Positions 1-7,074 are shown, counted from the first letter of the stretch. The stretch is DNA of 12,090 nt from Acidobacteriaceae bacterium (GCA_003135495.1 PLBX01000479.1:532-12621); one strand, 5' to 3'. The notes: generated from the letters alone by a model not told the origin. Translations and numbers: made by a program.

Positions 1-1913
1 TCTGCAGTTGGGATGGCGAAGAAGTCGGCCTCACCGGCTCGACGGAATGGGGCGAGCAGTTCTCCGATGAACTAAAAAAGAAAGCCGTCGCATACATCAA
101 CGTGGATTCTTCGACGTCGGGACCGAACCTCGAAGGTAGCGCAGTGGCATCGCTCGCGCCGATGCTGGTCGAAACCACGCGCTCGCTGCAGGATCCGTCC
201 GGCAAATCGTTGTACGAGGCGTGGAAAGAATCCGAAACTCGCAAAAAAACCGAAAGAAAAGAAGCCGGTGAAGTGACCGACTACACCCTTGCGGATACTC
301 GCATCGGAAGCGGCTCCGACCATACCGTCTTTTTGAACTTCGTTGGAATGCCGGTGCTTGGCCTGGGCTTCGAAGGACCATATGGCGTCTACCACTCGAT
401 GTATGACGATTTTTATTGGATGAACCATTTTGGCGACCCCGGTTATCGTTACCACGTTCTCATGTCGCAACTCTGGGGTGTGCTCGCTCTCAGGCTGGCG
501 AACGCTGATCTGCTTCCGTTCGACTTCGCCAATTACGCAAACAATATTCGCGACTTCGTTCACGATTTGAGCGCGGGCAGAAGCGAAGATATGCATCAAC
601 TCGATCTCACCCCTCTGCTGGATAGTGTCCAACAATTTGGAGACGCCGGAGTTCGCCTCGATCAAGCACTGTCGCGGGCATTGGCCGCCGGCACAATTTC
701 CTCCGACCATGCTCTCTCCATTAATCAGGCGATGATGAAGGTCGAACGAAACTGGCTGAATCCAGAGGGCATCCCCGGGAGGCCATGGTTCAAGCACATG
801 CTCTACGGCGCCCGCTACACCTACGCGCATTTGGAATTGCCGGGGCTAACCGAAGCGGTGGAAAAACAAGATTGGCCAACCGCCAAGCAACAGGCGGAAC
901 TGCTGCGCGCGGCACTGCTTGAGAATACAAAACTGCTGGAAGGTCTGAACGCCCAGCTTGGGAACGGAAAAAACTCCACCTCGAGTTTGCAAAATCAACT
1001 GGAAAAAATTCGCAGCACTTTTCCCGGTGACATGTCGGTCTACATGAAGAATCTCGCCAACGGGGACGAGATCGCCATCGATTCCGACAAAGTGTTTGAG
1101 ACATTCAGCGTCATCAAACTGGCCATCGCCACCGAACTTATGCATCAGGTGGAAGCGGGCAAAATTTCGCTCTCTGATCGCATTCCCTTGACCGCCGCCA
1201 ATGAAAGATTACCCTCAGGCGTGCTCTACGCCATGGATCCCGGCTTAACTCCTACCCTAAAAGACCTGCTTACGCTGATGATCATCATCAGCGACAACGA
1301 AGCCACCGACGCGCTCGGTGACAAGGTCGGTCGAGACAACGTAACCGCCTACGTACACAGCCTGGGCTTGGCGAACACTTCAATTCATTTCTCAGACTTG
1401 GATTGGGATCGCACCTGGCTGGGAACGCTGGATGCCGCTTTCAAGAATGCCAGCGGCGATCAGACTGTTAACTTTCCCTTCGATAAATACACCGGCCAAC
1501 AAGTGCAGGAGGCTTTCGGCCACACAATTTACGATGCCGGCATTTATTTCGGTCACAGCACCACTCGCGATATTGGGCATCTGCTCGAGTTGATGGCTAC
1601 CGGAAAACTCGTTTCCAAAAACGCCAGCGAACTAATTCTCGAAATTATGGAAAAGCAGCAAGTCAACGACCGCTTCCCGCGCTATCTCGAAAATGTCCGC
1701 ATCGCGCACAAAACCGGCGACGGGCAACCGTTCATCGCCAATGACGCCGGAGTGCTGTGGGTAAATAATCAACCGATTGTCCTGGTTGTCTTCACCGGTC
1801 ATCATCGAGGTACAACCGCCTCGCTGCACGATAGGATCGCGCGAGTAGCCGCAAATGTCGTGAAGCATTACGGCGGACAAGTTTCAGCCGATTTCAAAGA
1901 GTCGGCTCAGTAA
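1..1913 (+). CDS. M28B (glutamate carboxypeptidase-like) peptidase fused to a class A beta-lactamase-like serine hydrolase, 5' end missing
   Basis: The frame is open from base 3 (636 visible residues) and ends with TAA; the N-terminus lies outside the window. Visible residues 1-165 match the end of an M28B zinc peptidase. WDGEE (nt 9-23) carries the catalytic Glu equivalent to PSMA Glu424 and the ligand Glu425; YINVDSS supplies the Asp ligand (nt 105-107); VYHSMYD supplies the His ligand (nt 393-395). Residues about 170-320 resemble the transferrin-receptor-like dimerisation domain, with LPFD and a GIPGRPWFKH block. Residues about 335-630 form a second enzyme domain of class A beta-lactamase type: SVIK (Ser369/Lys372), SDN (430-432) and KTG (570-572). 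The usual omega-loop ExxLN motif is not visible and the loop is about 40 residues longer than in TEM. The peptidase half probably removes acidic residues from peptides. The second half may act on peptidoglycan, beta-lactams or esters; which is unknown. An extracytoplasmic location is inferred. Confidence 0.88.
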   Translation, partial: CSWDGEEVGLTGSTEWGEQFSDELKKKAVAYINVDSSTSGPNLEGSAVASLAPMLVETTRSLQDPSGKSLYEAWKESETRKKTERKEAGEVTDYTLADTRIGSGSDHTVFLNFVGMPVLGLGFEGPYGVYHSMYDDFYWMNHFGDPGYRYHVLMSQLWGVLALRLANADLLPFDFANYANNIRDFVHDLSAGRSEDMHQLDLTPLLDSVQQFGDAGVRLDQALSRALAAGTISSDHALSINQAMMKVERNWLNPEGIPGRPWFKHMLYGARYTYAHLELPGLTEAVEKQDWPTAKQQAELLRAALLENTKLLEGLNAQLGNGKNSTSSLQNQLEKIRSTFPGDMSVYMKNLANGDEIAIDSDKVFETFSVIKLAIATELMHQVEAGKISLSDRIPLTAANERLPSGVLYAMDPGLTPTLKDLLTLMIIISDNEATDALGDKVGRDNVTAYVHSLGLANTSIHFSDLDWDRTWLGTLDAAFKNASGDQTVNFPFDKYTGQQVQEAFGHTIYDAGIYFGHSTTRDIGHLLELMATGKLVSKNASELILEIMEKQQVNDRFPRYLENVRIAHKTGDGQPFIANDAGVLWVNNQPIVLVVFTGHHRGTTASLHDRIARVAANVVKHYGGQVSADFKESAQ

Positions 1914-1967
1914 CAAATATATAAGCCGAGGCCGATCTATTGAGCTGGAAGCGAATTTCCTAAAGCG

Positions 1968-2056
1968 TGGTGCCCGGAGACGGAATCGAACCGTCACGTC
2001 CTATTACGGACCCGGGATTTTAAGTCCCGTGCGTCTGCCAGTTTCGCCATCCGGGC
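1968..2056 (-). tRNA. tRNA-Leu (anticodon UAA), CCA encoded
   Basis: Read on the minus strand, a full class II cloverleaf folds. The 7-bp acceptor stem GCCCGGA/TCCGGGC is perfect. The anticodon stem CGGGA/TCCCG encloses the loop CTTAAAA, giving anticodon UAA. A long variable arm (GTCC/GGAC stem) is typical of leucine tRNAs. The T arm is GACGG TTCGATT CCGTC. Discriminator A at 1971 is followed by an encoded CCA at 1970-1968. The neighbouring recombinase remnants begin 14 bases beyond its 5' end. Confidence 0.96.
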
Positions 2057-2069
2057 AATTCGTTGTAAC

Positions 2070-2400
2070 CTACTGTACTATAAATACTTGTTGTGTTTTA
2101 TTCGCACGCATGCTGAGGAATACAGACTCGCTCTCTCCGGCCTTCTCTCTCAGGAATTCCAGCGTCGCCTTCGCCGCAGAATTTAGTGTAACGTGACGCG
2201 TCTCACCATGCTTGCTCCGCGGGACTCTCAGAAGATCATGCTCCAAATCCACATTGCCCCAAATCGCGCCATACACCTCACTGCGCCGCATCCCCGTCGC
2301 CAGGGCGATCTCGAACTCTAACAGGTGATTCGGGAACACTCCTTGCTGATGACAGCCCGAAGGCGATCCTCTTTGGTTTCGCAGCCCTTCAGCTACTCCG
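2070..2400 (-). pseudogene. tyrosine recombinase (phage-type integrase) remnant, frameshifted and truncated
   Basis: The open stretch 2339-2070 encodes the start of an integrase catalytic domain. HLLEFEIALATGMRRSE contains the first catalytic Arg, followed by WGNVDLEHDLLRVPRSKHGETRHVTLNSAA, broken here for description as the beta-sheet hairpin with its conserved Lys region. Just upstream (about 2345-2385) the +1 frame reads EDRLRAVISKE, which fits the residues expected before FPNHLLEF, so a frameshift lies near 2337-2345. A stop precedes even that piece (near 2397). The C-terminal half with the HxxR and Tyr boxes is absent; the reading ends in unrelated sequence next to the tRNA-Leu. No start codon or ribosome site is convincing. 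It is not expected to be functional. Which element it came from cannot be told. Confidence 0.72.
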
Positions 2401-2426
2401 TTTTGGTTCCTGTGGTTTGTACTGAT

Positions 2427-2609
2427 TCAAATACCGAAGTGTGCCCTTTCGAACTGGGCGAAGGAGAACAACACGTCCAGTGTCAGTCGTCCCATCGAAG
2501 TCGTGGTATTGAATTGCGGGGTGACAGACGCGAATGAGACTCCGCGCGTGTCCAGAGACTCTATAATTTTCGCAAAGTCAGCAGGGTAAGCTAGCGACGC
2601 ACAAAGCAT
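2427..2609 (-). pseudogene. serine recombinase (resolvase/invertase family) catalytic-domain fragment
   Basis: About 50 residues match the second half of a resolvase catalytic domain: LAYPADFAKIIESLDTRGV, then SFASVTPQFNTTTSMGRLTL and DVLFSFAQFER. In the family this is followed by helix E and a DNA-binding region, but here it ends after AQFERAHFGI. The N-terminal part with the nucleophilic Ser and the Arg-rich RYSxxxQ region is missing, and the residues before LAYPADF do not match. It is therefore a dead fragment. It sits 27 bases from the tyrosine recombinase remnant and in the same orientation, suggesting successive insertions and deletions beside the tRNA. Confidence 0.72.
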
Positions 2610-2654
2610 AGGAGATATGCGCTGTTTTATTTGTCACTAGATTGTGAAGACATG

Positions 2655-2867
2655 TCAAATCTCATTTGAGTCGTGCGCGCCCTCTGTTTTAGTATGATTC
2701 GAGTCAGCCTCAAGTTCCGACGACAGCTGCGACTTGAGTCCCAGGGTCGCTTCTTCGAACTGGGCTTTAACCCGCGCAATCTGGACCAGCATGCTGTGCA
2801 TTCGCTTGGGGCCGAGCAGCACTAGTCCCAGCAACATTACGAATACGATTTCTGCGCCGAAGCCCAC
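2655..2867 (-). CDS. TatA/TatB-like twin-arginine translocase subunit (second copy)
   Basis: This 70-residue protein has the Tat A/B plan: a short periplasmic start (GFGAE), one membrane helix (residues 5-18), the GPK hinge (19-21), then an amphipathic helix (RMHSMLVQIARVKAQFEEA) and a charged polar tail. TatA/B proteins cooperate with TatC to export folded proteins bearing RR signals. The Glu in the first residues and the longer helix lean towards TatB, but TatA/TatE cannot be excluded. The start is GTG. It lies in the same frame as the upstream tatA-like gene, separated only by its TAA and one codon. No clear Shine-Dalgarno is visible, so translation is probably coupled, or made by readthrough. 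TatC is not in the window. Confidence 0.8.
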   Translation of the reverse strand: MGFGAEIVFVMLLGLVLLGPKRMHSMLVQIARVKAQFEEATLGLKSQLSSELEADSNHTKTEGAHDSNEI

Positions 2868-2870
2868 AAC

Positions 2871-3077
2871 TTAGTCTTTCGCCGGGCCAGGATCGCTGGC
2901 GAGTCCAATCGTTGAAGAGGCAGGTGTAACTTCTTCCGGTTTCATTGCAGCCTTGAAGCCGCGAATGCCTTCGCCGATTCCCTTGCCAAGCTCGGGAAGT
3001 TTCTTAGGTCCGAATACGAGCAATGCGATTCCGAAAATAACCAGTAAGTGCGCCGGTTGAAACAGTCCTTCAAACAT
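2871..3077 (-). CDS. tatA: TatA-type twin-arginine translocase subunit
   Basis: A 68-residue TatA: MFEGLFQPAHLLVIFGIALL forms the membrane helix, FGPKKLPELGKGIGEGIRGF is the hallmark hinge and amphipathic helix, and a short Pro/Ser-rich tail follows. TatA oligomers form the export path for folded proteins with twin-arginine signals. The ATG at 3077 is chosen because AAGGAG stands 5 bases upstream and the helix starts correctly; a longer reading to 3191 would add an unlike extension across a terminator hairpin. The gene lies downstream of a Tat-dependent ferritin-like gene and immediately before a second Tat A/B-like gene, suggesting that this pair serves the secreted proteins encoded here. 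Confidence 0.92.
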   Translation of the reverse strand: MFEGLFQPAHLLVIFGIALLVFGPKKLPELGKGIGEGIRGFKAAMKPEEVTPASSTIGLASDPGPAKD

Positions 3078-3140
3078 AGTTGCTCCTTGTAATCCCGGAA
3101 ATAAGTGTGGTAAGAACGCTGCAAAAACAAATGAGCTAGT

Positions 3141-3183
3141 AAAAATGCAGGCGCTAAGATCGGTGTTCCGACAAAGCGCCTGC
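3141..3183 (-). terminator. intrinsic terminator between the ferritin-like gene and tatA
   Basis: A perfect 9-bp inverted repeat (3147-3155 with 3175-3183, GCAGGCGCT/AGCGCCTGC) encloses a loop holding a further 4-bp stem (TCGG/CCGA). On the minus strand it is followed directly by ATTTTTA. It lies 29 bases past the ferritin-like stop codon. It should end or attenuate that transcript before tatA, which would then depend on readthrough or its own promoter. Confidence 0.75.
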
Positions 3184-3211
3184 CCAGACACCAGGAGAGA
3201 GCTTCTAACAA

Positions 3212-4405
3212 TTAAAAGCCGCGTCGGACGGAATCGGCCTCCTGCGCGAGCTGAGTTACCAGGCTAAAGAACGCCGGGGACTGGCCAAGGAACAACAGGT
3301 CTTCCGTAAAAGCTTTGATGGTGGCGACGGCCCCGCCGTTCTTCGTCGATGTAGGCCGGATAACCGAGCATTGCGGCAAACTCTTGCTGATAAATTCGCA
3401 GGGCTCTGCCAGAATCAGGTTCGTCTGATCGAGTTCCGAGTGGAGCGCATTAAGATCGGGGAAGGTTAGACCGGTTTCTGGATCGGTCACTCCGGCCAAA
3501 GGTTGAGAAACCGCATTGCCGGCCTTGTCATGCCAGAGACCGAAGTGATCGATCTCAACGCCGCCAATACTGATCAATATCCGCAGGACTTCCGCAGAGT
3601 TTGCCTTAAAGGCCAGGGTTGGATACAGACTCGCACCACCCTGCTCGATGAACGCAAAATGAAATCCCGCGGTGTTTGCGATCGCTTGCATTCGGGACTG
3701 TTGCGCGTTCGCAGGAGGAACCGGTTGCGGCTGGCCAGGCGGCGTATCGTCGTCGCTCACTGGTATGGCAGGCTGGTTCTCGATGACGAAGGGCCCTTTC
3801 AGTTTCGTTCCGAAATCGGGGTTTTGCGTGCTGCGATACCGTGTATACCAACTTAGGTCGACGTTGAGCCGTAACAGATTTGTAAGTCGTCCTGTATTCA
3901 GGGCACCAGTCGCTTGACTGCTCGGCAAGGTTCGAAACGCATCCAGATCGACCGGCGCTTCCCCCTTTGAGATCAGGTAAGCATTCAGGAACGCTGCGTG
4001 GCTCAGCTCATCGTCGGTGTTATCGCTGATGTATTGAGCCATATCGCCATCAAGGTTGCTAAGCGCCGCGATGTACGCCGCATTTCCTCCGCGCACTCCA
4101 CCTAATTCGTTGTATTGCTGCCACAGATCAGCTTCTATCAGTTCTGCTGCCGCCGCGAACCGCAACAGGGCTGCATCGCCTTTGGAAAGCTTGCCTGAGC
4201 TTGTACTCGTTTGCCCGTGCGCCTCAGTGCTCAACAGCGCTCCGGCTGACAAGGTCGCGCCAGCTATTCCAAGGCCCTTAAGAAATGATCGACGCTTTAC
4301 GACACCCTGCCAGTGACGCTGCACGCCGTCGTCAGTGGAAGAGCTGGTTGCTTCAGATAAGTTTGTCTCGGATGTAACCGCAGATAGACCGGTCTTTTCT
4401 TTCAT
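3212..4405 (-). CDS. Tat-exported ferritin-like (Ferritin_2-type) protein
   Basis: 397 residues. A polar N-terminus leads to a twin-arginine signal (KRRSFLKG, Arg38-Arg39) and a hydrophobic stretch ending near ALLSTEAHG, so the folded protein is expected to be exported by Tat. The mature part has two helical halves with di-metal ligand spacing. In the first, Glu88 in AAAAELIEADLW is followed by ExxH in DDELSH (Glu133/His136). In the second, Glu254 in FIEQGG is followed by ExxH in GVEIDH (Glu284/His287). A Pro-rich linker near 221-233 separates them. Such proteins are common in acidobacteria; a periplasmic di-iron role is inferred. ATG at 4405 has GGAG 8 bases upstream. A shared promoter element lies at 4478-4508, and the tat genes follow after a terminator. 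Confidence 0.85.
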   Translation of the reverse strand: MKEKTGLSAVTSETNLSEATSSSTDDGVQRHWQGVVKRRSFLKGLGIAGATLSAGALLSTEAHGQTSTSSGKLSKGDAALLRFAAAAELIEADLWQQYNELGGVRGGNAAYIAALSNLDGDMAQYISDNTDDELSHAAFLNAYLISKGEAPVDLDAFRTLPSSQATGALNTGRLTNLLRLNVDLSWYTRYRSTQNPDFGTKLKGPFVIENQPAIPVSDDDTPPGQPQPVPPANAQQSRMQAIANTAGFHFAFIEQGGASLYPTLAFKANSAEVLRILISIGGVEIDHFGLWHDKAGNAVSQPLAGVTDPETGLTFPDLNALHSELDQTNLILAEPCEFISKSLPQCSVIRPTSTKNGGAVATIKAFTEDLLFLGQSPAFFSLVTQLAQEADSVRRGF

Positions 4406-4477
4406 AGTTTGCGCTCCAATTTATTGCCTCGGATTTGTGAATAGCGTTACTGTCCGTTAGACGCGGCGACTGACACC

Positions 4478-4508
4478 GAGATACGCACAAGATGTCATTT
4501 AATTGTCA
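4478..4508 (-). promoter_or_regulatory. promoter-like element, class 1, upstream of the ferritin-like gene
   Basis: On the minus strand TGACAA (4508-4503), then AAATGACATC (4500-4491), then GTATCTC (4484-4478). The same blocks with the same spacing occur at 7075-7105 before the TIGR03118 gene; 23 of 31 positions agree and the mismatches fall only in the two spacers. TGACAA to GTATCT is 18 bases apart, which suits a -35/-10 pair, and the start codon is 72 bases further on. The rest of the 329-base gap 4406-4734 shows no gene. Confidence 0.68.
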
Positions 4509-4734
4509 ACTCTTCCACCCGGCTCCATAACGCGTCGCAGCCATCATGACCATGTCGTAACTAGCGAGTATGCCGGAGTACGGCTTAAGCATTGCTGATA
4601 TCCTTCCCTTCTTTCAGGAATAACCGTTCCAGATGACTAGAACTAGCGAAGACCGCCTTTATTTCCTTACTTCCGTTGACAGTTGTCGGGGACAGCGCTT
4701 CTTTTCAGGCGAAATAATTATCCAGCCGCCATCA

Positions 4735-5190
4735 CTAGCGGAATGGCCCAACATACCACGCACAGTAAGTCGCAAATCCGCTAAGCAGAACTATTTGCCA
4801 AAGTGCCAATTCGACCCGCATCCATCGCGTCCAATTGTTAAACCGCAGCCGAGGGGGGAGAATCTTTGTGCCGGCCACGATAACGATATAGAGCCCGAGC
4901 ACTTCGGCGGTGATTCCCACAACCGCATGTATTATCGCCGCTTCGTAATACCACTTATGCAGGATCTTAGACGGCGCCGGAGCTATCTGTTGTCGAAATG
5001 AAGGCCACATCACCAGCGCAATCATCAACAAATTCAAACCGACCACCGAGGTTTGGCAGATGCCATGCGCTCTGTAGCATTTTCGTTTAGCTAGAACAGT
5101 CCCTGCGAGCAGCGCTACTCCCATAACGAGCTGTATGACAAGGTTAAGATCTGCGCCGAAGCTGGCTGCGGTGCCGAGAAAACCCTTCAT
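4735..5190 (-). CDS. DUF420-like small membrane protein
   Basis: 151 residues with about four hydrophobic segments (roughly 13-34, 46-66, 82-107, 127-147). Recognisable stretches are GADLNLVIQLVMG, KRKCYRAHGICQ (His42), MIALVMWPSF and a Tyr/His-rich helix with His78 and His88. The pattern, including the RAHG region followed by NLLMIALVMxPSF, resembles DUF420 proteins, some of which (CtaM) help assemble haem-copper oxidases; the assignment is by pattern only. ATG at 5190 is preferred to an in-frame GTG at 5208 because the protein then starts MKGFLGTA, and the ATG overlaps the stop of a 16-codon ORF (ATGA). No strong Shine-Dalgarno is seen. It may act near the respiratory chain, in keeping with the neighbouring redox proteins. 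Confidence 0.65.
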   Translation of the reverse strand: MKGFLGTAASFGADLNLVIQLVMGVALLAGTVLAKRKCYRAHGICQTSVVGLNLLMIALVMWPSFRQQIAPAPSKILHKWYYEAAIIHAVVGITAEVLGLYIVIVAGTKILPPRLRFNNWTRWMRVELALWQIVLLSGFATYCAWYVGPFR

Positions 5191-5237
5191 TGAAAGAAAA
5201 GACAGCACAGATAATCATTCGCTCCGTAAAATGCCAT
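5187..5237 (-). CDS. possible 16-residue leader peptide overlapping the DUF420-like start
   Basis: ATG at 5237 opens a short frame encoding MAFYGANDYLCCLFFQ, whose TGA overlaps the downstream ATG as ATGA. AAGG stands 5 bases before the start. The downstream gene lacks its own clear ribosome site, so translational coupling is plausible. Equally it may be chance; no homology can be claimed. Confidence 0.25.
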   Translation of the reverse strand: MAFYGANDYLCCLFFQ

Positions 5238-5344
5238 GGTGCCTTCAGCTACCTCGGTGCGCCCTAACAACGTGCTCTCGTAGTCAATCATCGAATGTTC
5301 CTTTAAGGAAATTATTGCTTCTGACAACCGCTACTAAGGAAGGA

Positions 5345-5380
5345 CCCTGGCAGCGCATACCAAAGTTTGCGCTGCCAGGG
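5345..5380 (-). terminator. strong hairpin terminator after the TIGR03118-family gene
   Basis: A perfect 13-bp inverted repeat (5345-5357 with 5368-5380, CCCTGGCAGCGCA/TGCGCTGCCAGGG) with a 10-base loop starts 11 bases past the stop codon. On the minus strand it is followed by TCCTTCCTTAG, only a weak U-tract, so termination is likely but may be partly factor-assisted. Confidence 0.75.
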
Positions 5381-5391
5381 CGGGGGAGGGA

Positions 5392-6969
5392 TTAGTTGAC
5401 GGTGATGGTTATCGCAGAGGAGTGAACCAGTGCGCCGGAAGTGCCCGTGACCATCATGGTGACTTGAGATCCGGTGGTTTGTCCTTTCGAACTGCTACCG
5501 CATCCAAGGGCCAATAGTGATACGAGAAATACCAAACCGAGTGCGCTCGTCCAGAGAACCTTCTTACTATTAAGTGGTTTTCGCTTGCGAGTTATTAGAA
5601 GAGTTCCGAACACAGCTAACCCGGGAAACAGCACCATGGCGTGAGGCGCTAGATAGCCTCCACCGCCCGGCGGCGGAGTAGACGCAGCAGAAATGGTTAA
5701 GGTGGAGGATGCCGCGCTTGATCCAGGAGCGATCGTCGCAGGATTGAAAGCACAAGTTAGACCCGCGGCTGCTGAACAGCTCAGGGAAATCTGACCGTTG
5801 AATCCTCCCACGGCACTGGAGTTGATGGTCAGGCTGGCCGCCCCGCCAGCTGGCAGCGTCGCGCTTTGTGCCGAAAGATTCAGAGAAAAGTCAGCGCCGG
5901 TAACAGCGGCTGCGGGAACGATGCTGGCGAATGCTGCAGTGGTGTTGCCTCCAGCCGGGAAATTGGGTTGGTTGCCGCCTCCGGCTGTGAGGTAAAGCGT
6001 GCCGGGGTCACCCGAGGGACCGCCTTCGCCCAACGCCATGTCCCACAATCCGGGATTCACCAGGACATGGTTTGAAGAGTCCGTAAGCTGACCGAGGAAT
6101 TTTCCTGTCGTATCAAAGGCGTTGATCGTGCTATCGCCAAAGTTTCCAATAAGGATCGCGTTGGCGAAAGTTCCGAAGGTCGCAGGTGCGGCTAATACGC
6201 CCCACGGCGCGTTAAGTTGTCCGCCGGCAGCTACAAAGGTGCTCACGAAATTGCCGTTCGAGTCGAAGATATCGACTTGTCCTAACCCGGCGCCGGGCTG
6301 TGCATCGTGCTTAGCAGCATCTTGCATGGCATAGGCAACATAGATCTGGCTGCCGATAACGTGGATGCCGTGAGGCGCGTACCCGGCGGGAAGGTGTGGA
6401 TCGGTGAACGAACCACTTAGCGAAGTGGGAGTGAAGTTGCGATCGTAAACGTCAACTTTTCCGCTGTTAACATTCGCCGCCAATAGAAATGTGCTGTTGA
6501 GTAACGCGAGGCCCTTATAGACGGCGCCACTGGCCGAGTTATCGTAGGCTACTACAGCGCTGCTGGCACCGGTCCAATTAGCGATGATGCCATCTTCAGT
6601 GTCAAAAATAAACGAGCCGCCGCTAAAGTAAGTTCCGTTGCCGTTGGACACAGTTCCAGTGGGGCAGCCGGGGCTGCAATTGCCGTTCGGATTTTTTGTG
6701 GCGCCGGGGATAGTTACGACCAAAGAATTCTTGGTTCCTTGGGCATCATAGAGTGTGGAAGTGCCGCTGTTGTTGTTTGCGATCCAGAAATCTTGTCCGG
6801 TAAGGATCGAAATACCCCATGGGTTCAAGAGTTGAGGGTCGGTGGTTGTGGCGACTCCGGTGGTATTCGAGACCAGATTGGTCTGGGAATAGCCGGACTG
6901 CTGGGCGAACATCACCGACGGAATCGCCAGTGTCATGAGTAGCCCAAGTAATGATAGTTGTGTTTTCAC
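5392..6969 (-). CDS. TIGR03118-family secreted beta-propeller-like protein with Ig-like and membrane tail
   Basis: 525 residues from a GTG start at 6969. The start is set by GGAGG 5 bases upstream (6975-6979), and it gives a clean signal peptide (MKTQLSLLGLLMTLAIPSV, cleavage near MFA/QQ). About residues 30-340 follow the TIGR03118 pattern with NHL-like blades: NPWGIS, FWIANNNSGTSTLYD, APHGIHVIG, NAPWGVLAAP, ILIGNFGDSTINAFD, NPGLWDMALG. Residues about 365-430 form a repeat common in acidobacterial secreted proteins (GFNGQISLSCS and CAFNPATIAPG). The tail has two hydrophobic segments around an RKRK charge cluster, then ALGCGSSS and a VMVTGTSG-like beta strand region. Function is unknown; an extracellular or surface role is expected. 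It has its own promoter element (7075-7105) and terminator, so it is probably monocistronic. Confidence 0.85.
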   Translation of the reverse strand: MKTQLSLLGLLMTLAIPSVMFAQQSGYSQTNLVSNTTGVATTTDPQLLNPWGISILTGQDFWIANNNSGTSTLYDAQGTKNSLVVTIPGATKNPNGNCSPGCPTGTVSNGNGTYFSGGSFIFDTEDGIIANWTGASSAVVAYDNSASGAVYKGLALLNSTFLLAANVNSGKVDVYDRNFTPTSLSGSFTDPHLPAGYAPHGIHVIGSQIYVAYAMQDAAKHDAQPGAGLGQVDIFDSNGNFVSTFVAAGGQLNAPWGVLAAPATFGTFANAILIGNFGDSTINAFDTTGKFLGQLTDSSNHVLVNPGLWDMALGEGGPSGDPGTLYLTAGGGNQPNFPAGGNTTAAFASIVPAAAVTGADFSLNLSAQSATLPAGGAASLTINSSAVGGFNGQISLSCSAAAGLTCAFNPATIAPGSSAASSTLTISAASTPPPGGGGYLAPHAMVLFPGLAVFGTLLITRKRKPLNSKKVLWTSALGLVFLVSLLALGCGSSSKGQTTGSQVTMMVTGTSGALVHSSAITITVN

Positions 6970-7074
6970 ATTATCCTCCAAGATTCGTTATTGTTTGTGG
7001 CTGTTAGGTATTTGTTAGTGCGCTAGTACTTTGTACTTATGACTCATGCACGTTAGACACTACCCCTGAGATAG

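Noticed and set aside
72..830. A 252-codon open frame on the minus strand across the peptidase gene
   Set aside because: It lies wholly antisense to clear M28B coding sequence and its translation matches no family pattern; typical of a codon-bias shadow.
2610..2640. A TGACAA...ATATCTCC stretch on the minus strand resembling the class 1 promoter
   Set aside because: The spacing between the blocks differs (13 rather than 8 or 19 bases after TGACA) and it leads only into a dead resolvase fragment.
3078..3191. An N-terminal extension of TatA up to 3191
   Set aside because: It would cross the terminator hairpin at 3147-3183, and the added residues are unlike TatA; ATG 3077 has a good ribosome site.
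5298..5310. Palindrome TTCCTTTAAGGAA upstream of the DUF420-like gene
   Set aside because: Short, A/T-rich and single; no second copy seen in the window to support an operator.
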